DNA of 64,000 bases from Trachythela sp. YZ-2020 (Eukaryota > Cnidaria > Anthozoa > Malacalcyonacea > Clavulariidae). The stretch spans positions 1,426,001-1,490,000 of the forward strand of contig JADLSH010000249.1 in the NCBI GenBank assembly GCA_016169945.1, read 5' to 3'. The notes under the pieces were generated by a model. It did not search any database. It saw only the letters and a program-made list of their open reading frames with translations, and was not told the origin of the DNA. Of this stretch, positions 11,936 through 24,992 are shown in pieces; position 1 is the stretch's first letter, and each line of letters begins with the position of its first letter. Position numbers and translations under genes: made by a program.

Positions 11936-14900
11936 ACTTGAATAAGCCAAACAGCAAATGTATATTGCATGTAGAACTGTAGGAACGGAGTATAGACAAC
12001 TGAGGCTTAAGATTATATACTAATGCACATTACGTACAGTATAAAAATCTTACAGGTATTTTCCCTGTAGAATACCCCCCACCGCGACTTGTCATGAGCA
12101 AATAAACAAGAGTACGTAGTATTCAATGTTTCGATGTACGGCTGTTTCTCGAAACATTAATAGCTTATAGCTAGGATAGCTTATAAGATGTTCTGAATGA
12201 AGCTAACTGATTACTGGCATCTCGGAAAATGACATTTTATAAAATATCTTAGCTGACAGCTGAAACTGAATAATTTATATGGCAGCTGATTTTCGAAAAT
12301 TGACCTTTTCAGTATATATTTAAATATTGTACTGCACTGTAAATCTCCTGAGAAAGACCATTCCCTTGAAACGTCAAAATATTCATACATCTTTTTCAAG
12401 TAGTTCATTCAGGTTTTCGGTAAATTAACTTCTATTTATTCAAATTTATGTGCTAGCTGTGCGCAGCTGCGCGTCTGTGTAAATTTGGTGCTATAAAAAT
12501 GAATCATTATTCATGGCGAGTTTTGAGCAATTCAAATGTATTCTTTGCTTCAAAGTCCCTTCAAATAAAGCGATATCAATTTCTTGGACAGCAAGGAGAA
12601 CATCCTCCCCTTCTCCATTTTACCCTCAAATACTCGCTCAAATAGCATCTGCAAACCAGTCCCGCTTCATTTTTAACACAGTAGATACTAAAACCAGTTC
12701 TATATCCAGATCAGTTTCATTACCTGGTAAGACAAACCAATACTCAATAGGTATACTCACTTCAGATAAGGCTATCGCAAATCGCAAGTCAGTTTATTCT
12801 AAATACATTCGCTACATGCACAAAAACATTGCAACATTGTTGATTTAATAGTTGATAATGAATTTACTAATTGGAGAAAACTACAAATTACAAAATTTAC
12901 AATGCCAATGGTAATACAAAAAAATTACAAACTACAATAATAGTATTTCTATTCTTTTCTATTCTATATGTCAATATTTACAATAAAGAAAGCGATTTTA
13001 TTCATTTAGTTCAAAATACGGTTTTGTTTCTGCGACAGCAGAATACCACAAAGACTATTTTAAATATGACTACTAAATTCCATATATGTCGTAATACGAT
13101 AATATAAACTTTGCAGTTCTAACAATTAGGCGTAAGAAAATGTTATATATGATCAATTAGTAATTGGCATAAATTATATTGTGCACACATATATTATAAC
13201 AATTTTTATGTCAACTTTGTTCGGCTGTAAAACGTACAAAAATTTTGTAAAAGATCGTTCATTATTCATTAATTATATGCATAGGGTATAGTATCGAATA
13301 CTGGTTCGGATGCATTTTTTTACTAAACGTACGTTCACACGCGGCGATATGTCGGGCCGAGTTTAGGTTTTGCTGAACGATGATGAAGAATATTTTTAGT
13401 TGACGATGTCGTTAGACATGTATTTTTCAAATATCATTAAAGTGCATCTAATTAATCGGTCCGATAAATCGCAGCGTGTAAACGTACCTTAAATCGAAGA
13501 TTGGGTGAGGAGTTACAACCACTAGCGTTTGTACCCAATTAGCAATCTCGTTATTAATCTTGTATGGTGTTTACAAGTGTATACATGTGACATTATCTTT
13601 GAAATTTGATTGGGACAGGGTGCAAAACCGCATGAATTATTCAAGAGGTTCACTAAACAACCGCTTTCGCTTTCTCTTCGCTTCCAACCCCAATGCTTAG
13701 AAAAGTATTATTACATATAGTTCAAATTTAATATTCATTCAAACATGGAGCCTGTTCATATGAGCCTGGTTGGCCGGGAACCTCACCCAGGTAGGATGAA
13801 TTATTTCTGTGTTCATATGACTGTTTTTCCCATCTAATATCCCACCTCGGTGGGACGAAATTACGAAAACATGGCGCCTTATCTTTTGTCGAGGTTGAAC
13901 AAACTGTACGTTGTTACGACTTATAATAACGGTCTTTGCTTAAATCTATTAATGTTTATTCTTCCTGTTTATATTTTACAACTACGTCGCGGTATACTGA
14001 ATAGGTCAAAATCGGCAAAAATGTCCATCCCGGTCAGGTGCAGGGATGAAGCTTTCATATGGAAAATTTTATCCCACTTGACTGAGATCCCACCCAGCAC
14101 AAGGTGAGATCTCGCCTAACCGGGCTGGCTTGTCTCTCATATGCACACACAATCATGATTTCTATATTCATTATTCTATATACTTATTTGTAATTTTATG
14201 CGATATACCGCTGGAATATTCCGGGCGCCGTCCAATTATCTCTGCAGATTACTGTTTCCGCTGAAAAATAGCGCGGGCACCGGCAGATTTCGATAATAAT
14301 TCGCAGTTTTTAGCCAATGAGAAAACGATAACAGAGTACAATGAATAATAATGTATTACTATTAATGTAGTCCTGTAGAAATCAATCTACTTGTCGGTGA
14401 TGCATCAATTATTAGTCATCAATGAATCAATTGTTAGTCATCAAAATATTTTTGTCTGCCGACTAAAATAGCACTTCTGCCAACTGAAACTCCAAATAGA
14501 ATTTCTGGGGGGGTATGACACCCCCCAAACCCCCCCCCGTAGGTCCGGCCCTGGAGCTTATAGTCGGTCTCAAAATGTGCAGTCGGTCTCAAGATATTCA
14601 TTGTTAAATTGGACGCATTATGCCACGTAATGCCATGCGAGACTGGCTAAATAGTTTCAGAGACCGACTTCAGTCGTTGCATTAATTAAAATATAAAGTT
14701 TGCCGAATATCCTGTTTCAATCTTTGTCAGTGTAAAGCGTTCTTCTAGAATGTCATATCACTCATACTGTATGTGGCGTGCGTATGTTGAATATTTACAG
14801 AAGCACTGAAGCACTGTAAATGCTAAAACAAACTACTTTGAAATAGAACCATAATATTGCCATTTGCCTGTTGCCACAACTGCTATAATCTACATATTAA

Positions 14901-15207
14901 ATACTTTATTGCAAACTTATTGTACAGGAAGCTAAACTTATTCTTATCCAGAAAAACTACATTGTTTTTGCGATATAATTCAAATTTTTTTACAGATTTC
15001 CACCCACAAATTGGAATAAAATATTTGTTCAGAAAGCAGGAAATCGTGTCTACGAGATGCTAGATTTCAAAATTTCCCCGGATTCCCCAGGACCCCCCTG
15101 AGAATGGGTGTCCTACTGTATCAGTCGTCCTATTCTGCTGGATCTGCCCCTGTGTACATGAGTTCAGTATTCGAGGAAGAACACCGCCGTTGCGATCGCG
15201 CCGTCGT

Positions 15208-15283
15208 GCATTCCATATGATGAAATATTATGTCATCCATTGCCAGATCCCCTCTCCACCTTACGTGTCGCCCCTATGACGAT
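15208..15283 (-). pseudogene. Decayed copy of the terminal MAM exon (unit 3)
   Basis: Same acceptor and same frame-shifting loss as in units 1, 2 and 4. Confidence 0.85.
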
Positions 15284-16329
15284 CTATAAAATATAATAAC
15301 GGAACATTATTGGGAGTTATAAACCTAGACCGGGGGTATTACAATTACAATTATTTGTCCCTCAGGGTAATTTTTTGTGGAATACTCCGAGTGGAAGGTC
15401 TATATGATATAAATGATATATTATACCGAACATTAATATTGTATGGTTACTATTTGTACGTATTAGATGCTACTAAAAATCAGATAGCATCCCTTCTAAT
15501 TATTTAATGACTTTCAATGTTAAAACAGAACTTTCAGAGGAGTTTTCATACGAATCGGATATTCAAAGTCGAATCTGCCGCTGTAGCGTGGTATTCGACG
15601 TCGTCGAACCATGGGTATGAGTTGGCCTTGGGATGATATATTCGCTGAAAAATATCGTGGTCATGTTGTACAAACCAAGTTCTCTTATTGGACAAGTTTA
15701 GTGTCCAATGGACCAAATGCACGGGGAAAAATGCCTCACTTTCTTTTTAAAACGTCTTCAAACTTTACCAGACAAAATTATGTACTTGACATATAAAGGA
15801 TCCCAAACAATTAATCTCAACAATAATACGCTAAAAAGGTTATCAGTTGGGTTAAGGTTGGGTTAACGTCCGGCTTCATTCTTAACACAATAGATACTAA
15901 ATCAAGTTCTATTTTCAGATCAGTGATTTTCTCCCGGTTGACTTTGCAGAGGAATGGGTTCTAGCTTCAGTTGGGTTAAGGTCAACATCGTACTCAGGAC
16001 TACTGAGCTTGTGTTAAGGTCAGTGAATAAGTAAAATATGAAAAGTCATTACAGATCACAAAGCTGAAAATTTTCATTTCAAAACTAAATTTAAATGGAG
16101 TATATATGACAATAATTATATAGTTTTACTGATTAAATGAAATCAAGTAGATTTTACGTCATTTACATTATAACGATGGAAAGATCTGTTCGTTTCGGGC
16201 CAGTTCCATATCCATTATGCGTTCTCTGTCTACATAGGAGACTGAGTTTCGCATAAAATATCTACTTTTTGGCATCACCTATATAGCAGCTAACACCTGG
16301 CGTGTACTATATTACCAGGTCACAGTTGA

Positions 16330-18045
16330 TTACATGAATATTATACTTAAGTCCTCCCACTTGTCATTGGTGTGGACAAATGCGACAGGACCGGCTGGAT
16401 GCGAAAAAAGCTTTGCATGCTTTATCGATCTGTTTGTTGGTAAATACAAACATTCATATTCATTATTTTCAGAGTAACTAAAGATGTAGTATGCCTCTGA
16501 TGTTCCAAAAGTGGGCTGTTTTACTATCAGGATTTCAATTTTTGACGTAGCATAGTTGTATGTCGCCCCAAGCACCTTATACGGCACATTTATTGTTCTC
16601 TTTAACTCCCCTTCTTTAGTGTAAAACAGCACATTATCAGTTGAATTTTTACTTGAAAGCATAACTACTTCATTCTTGTCAGTGACACATTTCAAGTAAA
16701 TGTCGTTCCCTGATTTATAGCTTGAATTTTGCTCAAGAGGCAAGTGAGATTTTAAATTGCCCTTGCTGTCGCAGACATAAAAATGATCGTCATGCCAGGC
16801 GAAGATTACAATATCGCAATCATTGTTTACCACACAGTTCATGGTGCGATGGCTATTTTCAAGGAAGTCTAACACACGTTCGTATTGCTCATTGCCACTG
16901 GAATCGAAAACGAACAGAACACCCAAATAGTTATTACTAGTGCAATCTTTAAAACTTATAATAACGAAAACATTATCGTAACGATCGATGGCTATCGCCA
17001 TTACTTCTTGGTTGTTACCAGTACGGTTTACTGTAGCTTGTCGAAGTTCACAAAACGTTTTTATGTCTCCTGTTCTGTTGAAAATATTTATACGGTTGCC
17101 ACACCTAGATAAAGCTAACCCTTTGCTATTTACGCACCAACGCCGCAAATCTATTTCGGTTGTAATGACTTGATTTTCTGGGAGTTGAAATTCTTCCTTG
17201 TCAAAAATCTCCTTGACAACATGAATGTCAAGAAGTAGCGGGTGGATCGTTTCGCCTCTGGTAGGCAGGTGTATTCTGGGCCAGTTTCTGACGTCAGGTA
17301 ACTCGCCAGAAAACCTCGCAACAAATTCTGATGTAGCAAAGTTCAAAGAGAGTACAGATTTCACGGTTTCTAATCGTGAATCTTTGTAAACCTTGGATTT
17401 TAACCCGCCTTTGAAATATCTGGAAAATGTTTCTCCGATTGCTGGTAGATTATGAAGCTCTTCCAAAAACAACATGCAACCAGCGGCCGCTGCTTTTGTG
17501 TCTTGAAGACATTCCAAAATCTTCGAGACTACACGAAGTTTTGCTGCCATGATTCTATCTGGCAAGCTCAAGGCTTCGTTACAGAATGCTTCGGTAGCTT
17601 TGTCGAATGCGACTTTGAATCGTTCTCTTGCAGACAGAAGGCGACCATTTGATGTGTCGTTTAGATTTTGAATGGCGTCTGAGAGTGCGATGGCTTCGTT
17701 CAGAACTCCAGACTCGCTTTCGTTTCTTGCTGTTGTTGTTGTTTTACTTCCGCCATGTTGGGCACCGTTTGCTTCATCTTTACTTATCTCTTCGTCTTTT
17801 GCTTCGTCAAGTGCGAGATTGAGTGTAACTACACCCTCTCTCAGAAAGCAATAACTTGCGCGTAAATCTTTTCGAGAGAGTCCATCGATTTTGGTATTGA
17901 TATCGTTAAGGTCTTCGATTATTACATCCCGCAATTTTTCATCGGTCGTATCGCCGTCTTTGAGTTTGTCTGCCGCTGAGCTGCGAGCTTTATTCAACAC
18001 TAAGCCTAAAGCTGTACTTATAATACTCGCAATCACAGATAACAT
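16330..18045 (-). CDS. Intronless helical/propeller-like protein, copy 3
   Basis: 571 aa from the ATG at 18045, with the stop at 16330. It differs from copy 4 by one residue (FLREG here, FLRDG in copy 4). It differs from copy 1 at nine residues, seven of them in the C-terminal propeller-like half. Upstream sequence is the same as for the other copies, so the copies probably share any promoter. No TATA box or polyadenylation signal stands out. Confidence 0.8.
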   Translation of the reverse strand: MLSVIASIISTALGLVLNKARSSAADKLKDGDTTDEKLRDVIIEDLNDINTKIDGLSRKDLRASYCFLREGVVTLNLALDEAKDEEISKDEANGAQHGGSKTTTTARNESESGVLNEAIALSDAIQNLNDTSNGRLLSARERFKVAFDKATEAFCNEALSLPDRIMAAKLRVVSKILECLQDTKAAAAGCMLFLEELHNLPAIGETFSRYFKGGLKSKVYKDSRLETVKSVLSLNFATSEFVARFSGELPDVRNWPRIHLPTRGETIHPLLLDIHVVKEIFDKEEFQLPENQVITTEIDLRRWCVNSKGLALSRCGNRINIFNRTGDIKTFCELRQATVNRTGNNQEVMAIAIDRYDNVFVIISFKDCTSNNYLGVLFVFDSSGNEQYERVLDFLENSHRTMNCVVNNDCDIVIFAWHDDHFYVCDSKGNLKSHLPLEQNSSYKSGNDIYLKCVTDKNEVVMLSSKNSTDNVLFYTKEGELKRTINVPYKVLGATYNYATSKIEILIVKQPTFGTSEAYYIFSYSENNEYECLYLPTNRSIKHAKLFSHPAGPVAFVHTNDKWEDLSIIFM

Positions 18046-19858
18046 ACTTGAATAAGCCAAACAGCAAATGTATATTGCATGTAGAACTGTAGGAACGGAG
18101 TATAGACAACTGAGGCTTAAGATTATATACTAATGCACATTACGTACAGTATAAAAATCTTACAGGTATTTTCCCTGTAGAATACCCCCCACCGCGACTT
18201 GTCATGAGCAAATAAACAAGAGTACGTAGTATTCAATGTTTCGATGTACGGCTGTTTCTCGAAACATTAATAGCTTATAGCTAGGATAGCTTATAAGATG
18301 TTCTGAATGAAGCTAACTGATTACTGGCATCTCGGAAAATGACATTTTATAAAATATCTTAGCTGACAGCTGAAACTGAATAATTTATATGGCAGCTGAT
18401 TTTGAAATTGACCGTTTTCAGTATATATTTAAATATTGTACTGCACTGTAAATCTCCTGAGAAAGACCATTCCCTTGAAACGTCAAAATATTCATACATC
18501 TTTTTCAAGTAGTTCATTCAGGTTTTCGGTAAATTAACTTCTATTTATTCAAATTTATGTGCTAGCTGTGCGCAGCTGCGCGTCTGTGTAAATTTGGTGC
18601 TATAAAAATGAATCATTATTCATGGCGAGTTTTGAGCAATTCAAATGTATTCTTTGCTTCAAAGTCCCTTCAAATAAAGCGATATCAATTTCTTGGACAG
18701 CAAGGAGAACATACGTAGAGTTCGACGTCCTTCCCTTCTCCATTTTACCCTCAAATACTCGCTCAAATAGCATCTGCAAACCAGCCTTCATTTTTAATAC
18801 AGTAGATACTAAATCCAGTTCTATATCCAGATCAGTTTCATTACCTGGTAAGATAAACCAATACTCAATAGGTATACTCACTTCAGATACTGTAAGGCTA
18901 TCCCAAATCAGTTTATTCTAAATACATTTGCTACATACACAAAAACATTGCAACATTGTTGATTTAATAGTTGATAATCAATTTACTAATTGGAGAAACC
19001 TACAAATTACAAAATTTACAATGCCAATGGTAATACAAAAAAATTACAAACTACAATAATAGTATTTCTATTCTTTTCTATTCTATATGTCAATATTTAC
19101 AATAAAGAAAGCGATTTTATTCATTTAGTTCAAAATACGGTTTTGTTTCTGCGTCAGCAGAATACCACAAAGACTATTTTAAATATGACTACTAAATTCC
19201 ATATATGTCGTAATACGATAATATAAACTTTGCAGTTCTAACAATTAGGCGTAAGAAAATGTTATATATGATCAATTAGTAATTGGCATAAATTATATTG
19301 TGCACACATATATTATAACAATTTTTATGTCAACTTTGTTCGGCTGTAAAACGTACAAAAATTTTGTAAAAGATCGTTCATTATTCATTAATTATATGCA
19401 AAGGGTACAGTATCGAAGAGAAACTGGTTCGGATGCATATTTTTTTACTAAACGTACGTTCACACGCTGCGATATGTCGGGCCGAGTTTAGGTTTTGCTG
19501 AACGATGATGAAGAATATTTTTAGTTGACGATGTCGTTAGACATGTATTTTTCAAATATCATTAAAGTACATCCAGTTAATCGGCCCAACAAATCGCAGC
19601 CTGTAAACGTGACTACCTTAAATCGAAGATTGAGTGAGGAGTTACAACCACTAGCGTTTGTAACCAATTAGCAATTTCGTTATTAATCTTGTATGGTGTT
19701 TACAAGTGTATACATGTGACATTATCTTTGAAATTTGATTGGGACAGGGTGCAAAACCGCATGAATTATTCAAGAGGTTCACTTTCTCTTCGCTTCCAAC
19801 CCCAATGCTTTGGAAAGTATTATTACATATAGTTCAAATTTAATATTCATTCAAACAT

Positions 19859-20359
19859 GGAGCCTGTTCATATGAGCCTGGTTGGCCGGGAACCTCACCC
19901 AGGTAGGATGAATTATTTCTGTGTTCATATGACTGTTTTTCCCATCTAATATCCCACCTCGGTGGGACGAAATTACGAAAACATGGCGCCTTATCTTTTG
20001 TCGAGGTTGAACAAACTGTACGTTGTTACGACTTATAATAACGGTCTTTGCTTAAATCTATTAATGTTTATTCTTCCTGTTTATATTTTACAACTACGTC
20101 GCGGTATACTGAATAGGTCAAAATCGGCAAAAATGTCCATCCCGGTCAGGTGCAGGGATGAAGCTTTCATATGGAAAATTTTATCCCACTTGACTGAGAT
20201 CCCACCCAGCACAAGGTGAGATCTCGCCTAACCGGGCTGGCTTGTCTCTCATGCATATGCACACACAATCATGATTTCTATATTCATTAATAAGGACATG
20301 CGGATCGATCTCACTCGGGTGAGTTTCCCGATTAACTGGGCTCGTATGAACTGCGGCTC
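19859..20359. mobile_element. Full-length MITE with TTCATATGAGCC terminal inverted repeats (unit 4)
   Basis: The left end reads GGAGCCTGTTCATATGAGCC and the right end is its imperfect inverse, finishing tgaactgcggctc. Internal GGGATCTC-type motifs also occur in inverted orientation. About 500 bp with no credible coding capacity. Confidence 0.75.
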
Positions 20360-21027
20360 TTGGTATCTATATTAACACTACTTAATTGTCGCTGTCGAAT
20401 CCCAATGGGATTCAGAAACTCTTTAAATCTCAAGATATCTTTCTTGGGGTTATTTCGTTAACATTACTTCACCATTTTCTAACTTTACTCCACCATTAAT
20501 TGTAAATTTATATTCTAAAAATATCTATGACCACATAGCATCCACAATTGGAGTCGCGCTTTGGTTTCACTTTGAAATATCATTTATAAATATCAATGTT
20601 CGATTGTATTGATCATTTTCATTAATTATTCCTTCGGTTGCGAGTCGCCAGCCGTATTGTTATCTTGTACTTGTTTTCCAATTTGAATATGAGTTTTATG
20701 ATTTCGTTTGTTCTATACAAAAGAAAATACAGACTCATCAATTCAAGCACACTATATTCACTGCTTTTTCCGTCTTTTTTCGTTGAAGAATGAATATCAG
20801 CTTTCATTCATTCAATTCAAACCAGAGGTAATCCTAAGGCCTTCCATTTTCGGCCCTTCCATTTTCCAAATGGGCATACAATTCTAAATGCAAAATGGGT
20901 AGTTCTAGGCCGTCCTCAGGGCCGTCCTCAGAAAATTTATCAGGGGGGGTGTATGGTCCTTTCAACCGACTGACTAACGAACTTGTACCGACTACATTAT
21001 TAACAATTATTGGATGAGGCGGAGCAG

Positions 21028-21122
21028 GATATCGATAATTATTCAGACCAAGGTCAACGTTATCTGCCGAAGCGAAGCTGAGGCGGATAACGTTGACCGA
21101 GGTCTGACTAATTATCGATATC
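21028..21122. repeat. Long hairpin (foldback), about 40-bp arms
   Basis: The arm starting ggatatcgataatt is repeated in inverse orientation ending aattatcgatatcc, with a short loop around gaagcgaagc. It sits in a segment (about 20912-21215 plus 26072-26165) absent from the other units, so it is probably part of a hairpin transposon that arrived before the retrotransposon split it. Confidence 0.75.
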
Positions 21123-21410
21123 CTGTCATTCCAGTGTAAGCTGAATTCAATAATTGTTTTATTATTCATTTTGTAACATGCATTGAAGAATAGAACAAGC
21201 AAGTATTGAAAACAAAGATTTTCTTCTTTACTCACTGCGTTCGCCCGAAGGAAAAACATTTTCCTTCTACATTCGCTATATTAATTACACACACAACGTA
21301 TACATGGTAGGCGACGTGTGAGCACTTGCCTATAATACATTTATTCATATTCCTTTTATCACAATGATTAATCGCTATCAATATTTATTTATTTTACATT
21401 TCATTTGCTT

Positions 21411-22399
21411 TTACAACTGAAGTGACTTTGTAACTGACAATCTGTTAGTCATGGAGTCTTTAATGTACATATCCCTAGAAGTGTCCGACTTCCATCGCCC
21501 TTGCAATCTAAGCAGCCTATCGCCTCCTGGTATTCCTTTCATGGATTCTGCAATTGCAGTTGCACCTCCAGATCGCAGACTATGTGTACCAAACTGAGCT
21601 GGATCCTCGCCAACGGCGGCCAGAGTTTCTTTAACAATTTCACGACATCGAGAATAACTTAAAGGTTTATTGTCTGCTTTATTTAATGTACTTTTCTTCA
21701 GTGATGACAGCGAACGAAAAATGGACTCGTTTGAACGTGGCTGAATACCTGTGAGAGAATAGAAACGCAAAAGCAAAGCATGTGGGCACGCTGGCCCGTT
21801 AGTTTTTGCTATATACACTATATTTCCTTGTCGATATTGGTCAGTCTTGGATTTTCGAACCACAATCTCGAGATGTTCAGCTTGGATCCCAATATCCTGT
21901 GCCTTGATATCCAATAATTCGCTAACCCTAAATAATCCTGTAAATCCAAGGAAAATATTAGTGCTGTCCGTAACCCCTTCAAAGTACATGACGGTCCAGC
22001 GAATTGCTGACAAACTTTTGTTATGGTCGATGTAGAAATTGGTTCCTTTTTTGTGCTCGGTATTGTGAAAGCCCTTCTACTAGCTTCCACTATGTTCGCC
22101 GACAGAGTAGTGTCGGCTGGATTGCCTTTCACGTCGGTAGGGAGTAACGAATGAACCCATTTGATTCCACAAAATGCTTGCGAGACTGCATTATAACTAT
22201 TTTTGGTCTGTGATACATAAGCCAAATAGGAAGCGATGTGTAACTTGTCCGAAGGTATTGTGGTGGGCCGCCTGGTACGTACCAGAAAACTGATGTATTT
22301 TCGATGCTCGCGAACGTACTTTTTGACAGTACTCGAGGCTCTCGATCGCAAAACCTGACGTATCAAAACTTTTCTATCCTCGACGGGAAAATCTCCCAT
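21411..22399 (-). pseudogene. Tyrosine recombinase of the PAT-like element, frameshifted
   Basis: The first frame starts at the ATG at 22399 (MGDFPVEDRK). The core domain continues in another frame to the stop at 21411. The frames meet near 21945-21955, where a single-base loss in a short T/C run explains the break, just before the first catalytic arginine (GLFRVSELL). The rest of the signature is present: HSLR, then GRWKSD, then Tyr in DMYIK. Its role would be integrating the circular DNA product of reverse transcription. As read here it is inactive unless the missing base is a sequence error. Confidence 0.85.
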
Positions 22400-22541
22400 G
22401 TGGTTGCGTTAGCTAACTCCTGAAAAAGAAAATAAGAGGTAACAAAGTCACTTAACGTAACCATATATGCACAAGTACTAGGGCCGCAAAGCTTATAAAC
22501 TAGCCATTGAAAATAATCCCAAAGGTATTCCTGTTACATTT

Positions 22542-22708
22542 GCCATCCGGCTATCATAATAACAGTTTCACCTTCCAATGCCATATCCGGCCGTCTTCCG
22601 AATAGTTTCAAGTTCATTTGCCATCCGGCTAATTTCTGAACACTTTCAACGTCATTCGCCATCCGGCGACGTTACCAAGTAAATCAAAACACTCCTGCGC
22701 CATCCGGC
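22542..22708. repeat. Five regularly spaced GCCATCCGGC motifs
   Basis: GCCATCCGGC occurs at 22542, 22620, 22658 and 22699, with a two-base-longer variant GCCATATCCGGC at 22580. Start-to-start spacing is 38, 40, 38 and 41 bp. The sequence between motifs is not obviously repeated. They lie in the non-coding gap between pol and the recombinase frame. Confidence 0.8.
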
Positions 22709-22813
22709 GGTCCCAGACCCAGAAAACGTGAAAACAAAAACTCAACAAATACGTGCAGTTTGATATATTTAATTATACACTCTTACACTCGTAAACTGTA
22801 TGGGCTAACAGTA

Positions 22814-24992
22814 TTAGTCTGAAAAATCGAGAGAACACACCAAAACATTTCCCTGCCAATCTGGCGAACCTAACAACGATTTCGAATTACTCCCTTGGCG
22901 TAACGCAACGTTGCCTTTAATTATGATTGTTGTTCTGACAAAAGCTAAAAATTGCTTGACTAGTAAAGGCCAGTAAGCCGCCGATTGCCAGTAGGGAGTT
23001 ACTAACGTTCCTTTACATTTATTCTCAAACATGAACCAAAGAACCCTCGGTACAATCGATATGGGTGGGACAACCCACGCAATCTCATTGGACCAATCCT
23101 GATAAAACGCGTCCACTCCAGTCGTGCCCGGATTCCAAAACCTTGAAAAATATCGGGAAACTTTTGCATTTTTGGAATTTGCAAAGCAATCCAAAGTGTG
23201 AGGACCAAACTGAGCGTCAATTTGCTCAAAAATGCCTGGTACGACTTCCCAGTCATCAAAATCGTTTAACTTGCTAACATAATCAGCTTGCTCGTTTAAT
23301 GTTCGGGGTATCCACTGCAAATCTAACTGAATATTTGCTCGAAAACACGTAGAAAATATACTAATTGCTAATTCGTGATATTCTAATTTCATACTCCCGA
23401 TCTGAGCAATTTTCATTGCCACTTGACTGTCAGTGAATAATTTTACTTTACAACCTGTCAACAGTGGTTCAAAGGCCTGTATAGCCAATTGAATTGCAAG
23501 TAGTTCCCTATATGTTGAACTTGTCTCTTGTTCAGATTGTGTAAACATTCTGTGCGCCACATGATTTGTCCCCAAAATGATGGCCCCGCACGCTGTGGCA
23601 CTGGCGTCTGAACAAATCGTTCGGTTACTGGACGATGATTCTTTAAAAGATCGAGCATTAACTAATTTTAAGTTTGTTATCCAAAACTGTAGTTCTTGAA
23701 GACAGTAGTCGTCAATTAGAAATGTTGTGTCCCAATTAGCTGCACATGCAACAGACATTTGGCAATGTCTGGACAAGATACGGGCCAAATTCCCTGTAAC
23801 GGGGCCAGTGGAAATTATCTGTCCCACTACTCTCGCTAATTGCCTGGCTGTGATTCGATGCTGATTGAGAATAGTAGTTATTGCAGAAATTAATTTCTCT
23901 AGGCGATGGGATGCAATGGCGATCGTGCCGTTTACGCCATTCCAATCCAAACCTAGCCAAGTTATAGTCTGGGTTGGTACCCATATTGATTTATCGTCAT
24001 TGGCAACTAGGCCTGACATGCAAAGATCTGATTTGATAGTTTTGGCATATTCGTGGGAGATTTCAGGTGAATTTTCCATATCTATGTTATCGTCTAGGAA
24101 TATTGTAGTGCTAATACCCAAACCACGCCAGTGACGAATTAGGGGACGAAGCAGTTTCGTGAAAATATAGGAGCTGAGGAAAGGCCAAAAGGCAAGACAG
24201 TAAATCTATAGCAGCGGTTACTCCCATCTGGATTGGGCCAAGAAAATCCTAAATACGACTGATGTTCAGAAAAAATGTCTAAGTGATGGTAGCCGCTCTT
24301 TAAATCAAATTTTGTGAAATACGTGCCTGGGCCGAAATAATTAATGGCGGTACGCCAGTCCTCGAATTTGATCTTTTGCTTGTAAATATGTTTGTTTACA
24401 TATCTCAAATCCAATATTAAACGTTTTTTGTCACTTTTGTTCGTTGCTACGGAAAGTGGATTTATAACAACCAAGTCCTCCTTACGTGTTTCCACTATTC
24501 TACACGTGGATAACAATTCTAATAACGCTTCTGAAACAAAATCGGCGTGAACATGAGCGGAGCGATTATTAGGAAAAGTCGCTGTCTCCGGGGTAGAATA
24601 AAACGGATCTTGTAACCTTCGCGTATGCAGTCAATGATAAAATCAGGCGCCTTAATATCTATCCAAAACGCTAAATGGGATTTTAGCCTGCCTTTGACAT
24701 TTGGCAGACCAACAGCATTGACAGGTTCATGCCTGTCCAAAAATTCAAAAATATATTCATAATCCAAATGTTCTACCTGTTCGACGCGTTCAAGTTCTTC
24801 TCCGAAGTAATCATTTACCACTATTTCCGGCTTTAAATCCGTATCCAGAAGACTCCCCAAAGTTGGAACCCTTGGTTGGGATGAAGGTATGCACACCCGA
24901 TCTTTGCCTGTCAAACTTGTAACAGGTTTCGGCCCAATGTCCTCGTTTCCCACACCGGAAACAGGTGTCGGTTGCGTTAGGAAAGCGACGGC
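22814..24992 (-). pseudogene. pol of the PAT-like element (zinc knuckle, RT, RNase H, methyltransferase-like), frameshifted
   Basis: Begins after a strong acceptor (ttttgtttcag) at 24993. A retroviral-type zinc knuckle (CFRC-GKRGHWAETC) comes first. RT motifs follow: FTKFDLKSGYH, FTVLPFGLSSAP and the catalytic FLDD. RNase H residues are in CSDAS, STYRELLA, FTDSQ and EQADYV. After that a DIRS-type region has HTLDCFA, SRFWNPGTTGVDAF and VVPP. The reading changes frame near 24870, at about 24590 (short C run) and near 24170, each explicable by a single-base loss. The last frame is open from 24121 to 22814. The copy cannot make a full product as read. Confidence 0.87.

Larger units (their letters stand above)
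6096..12189. repeat. Tandem array unit 2
   Basis: Near-identical to units 1 and 3 along its length. It shows an excess of small losses in homopolymers: shortened C runs near 8983-8998, gaatacctgag where the others have gaatactccgag near 9280, attgacaag for attggacaag near 9583, and a lost ggg near 9868. These look like consensus errors or recent decay confined to this unit. Confidence 0.95.
12190..18299. repeat. Tandem array unit 3
   Basis: 6110 bp, almost identical to unit 2 but without most of its homopolymer losses. Contents are in the same order as unit 1: exon-edge relic from 12724, truncated MITE from 13747, MAM pseudo-exon, intronless gene. Confidence 0.95.
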
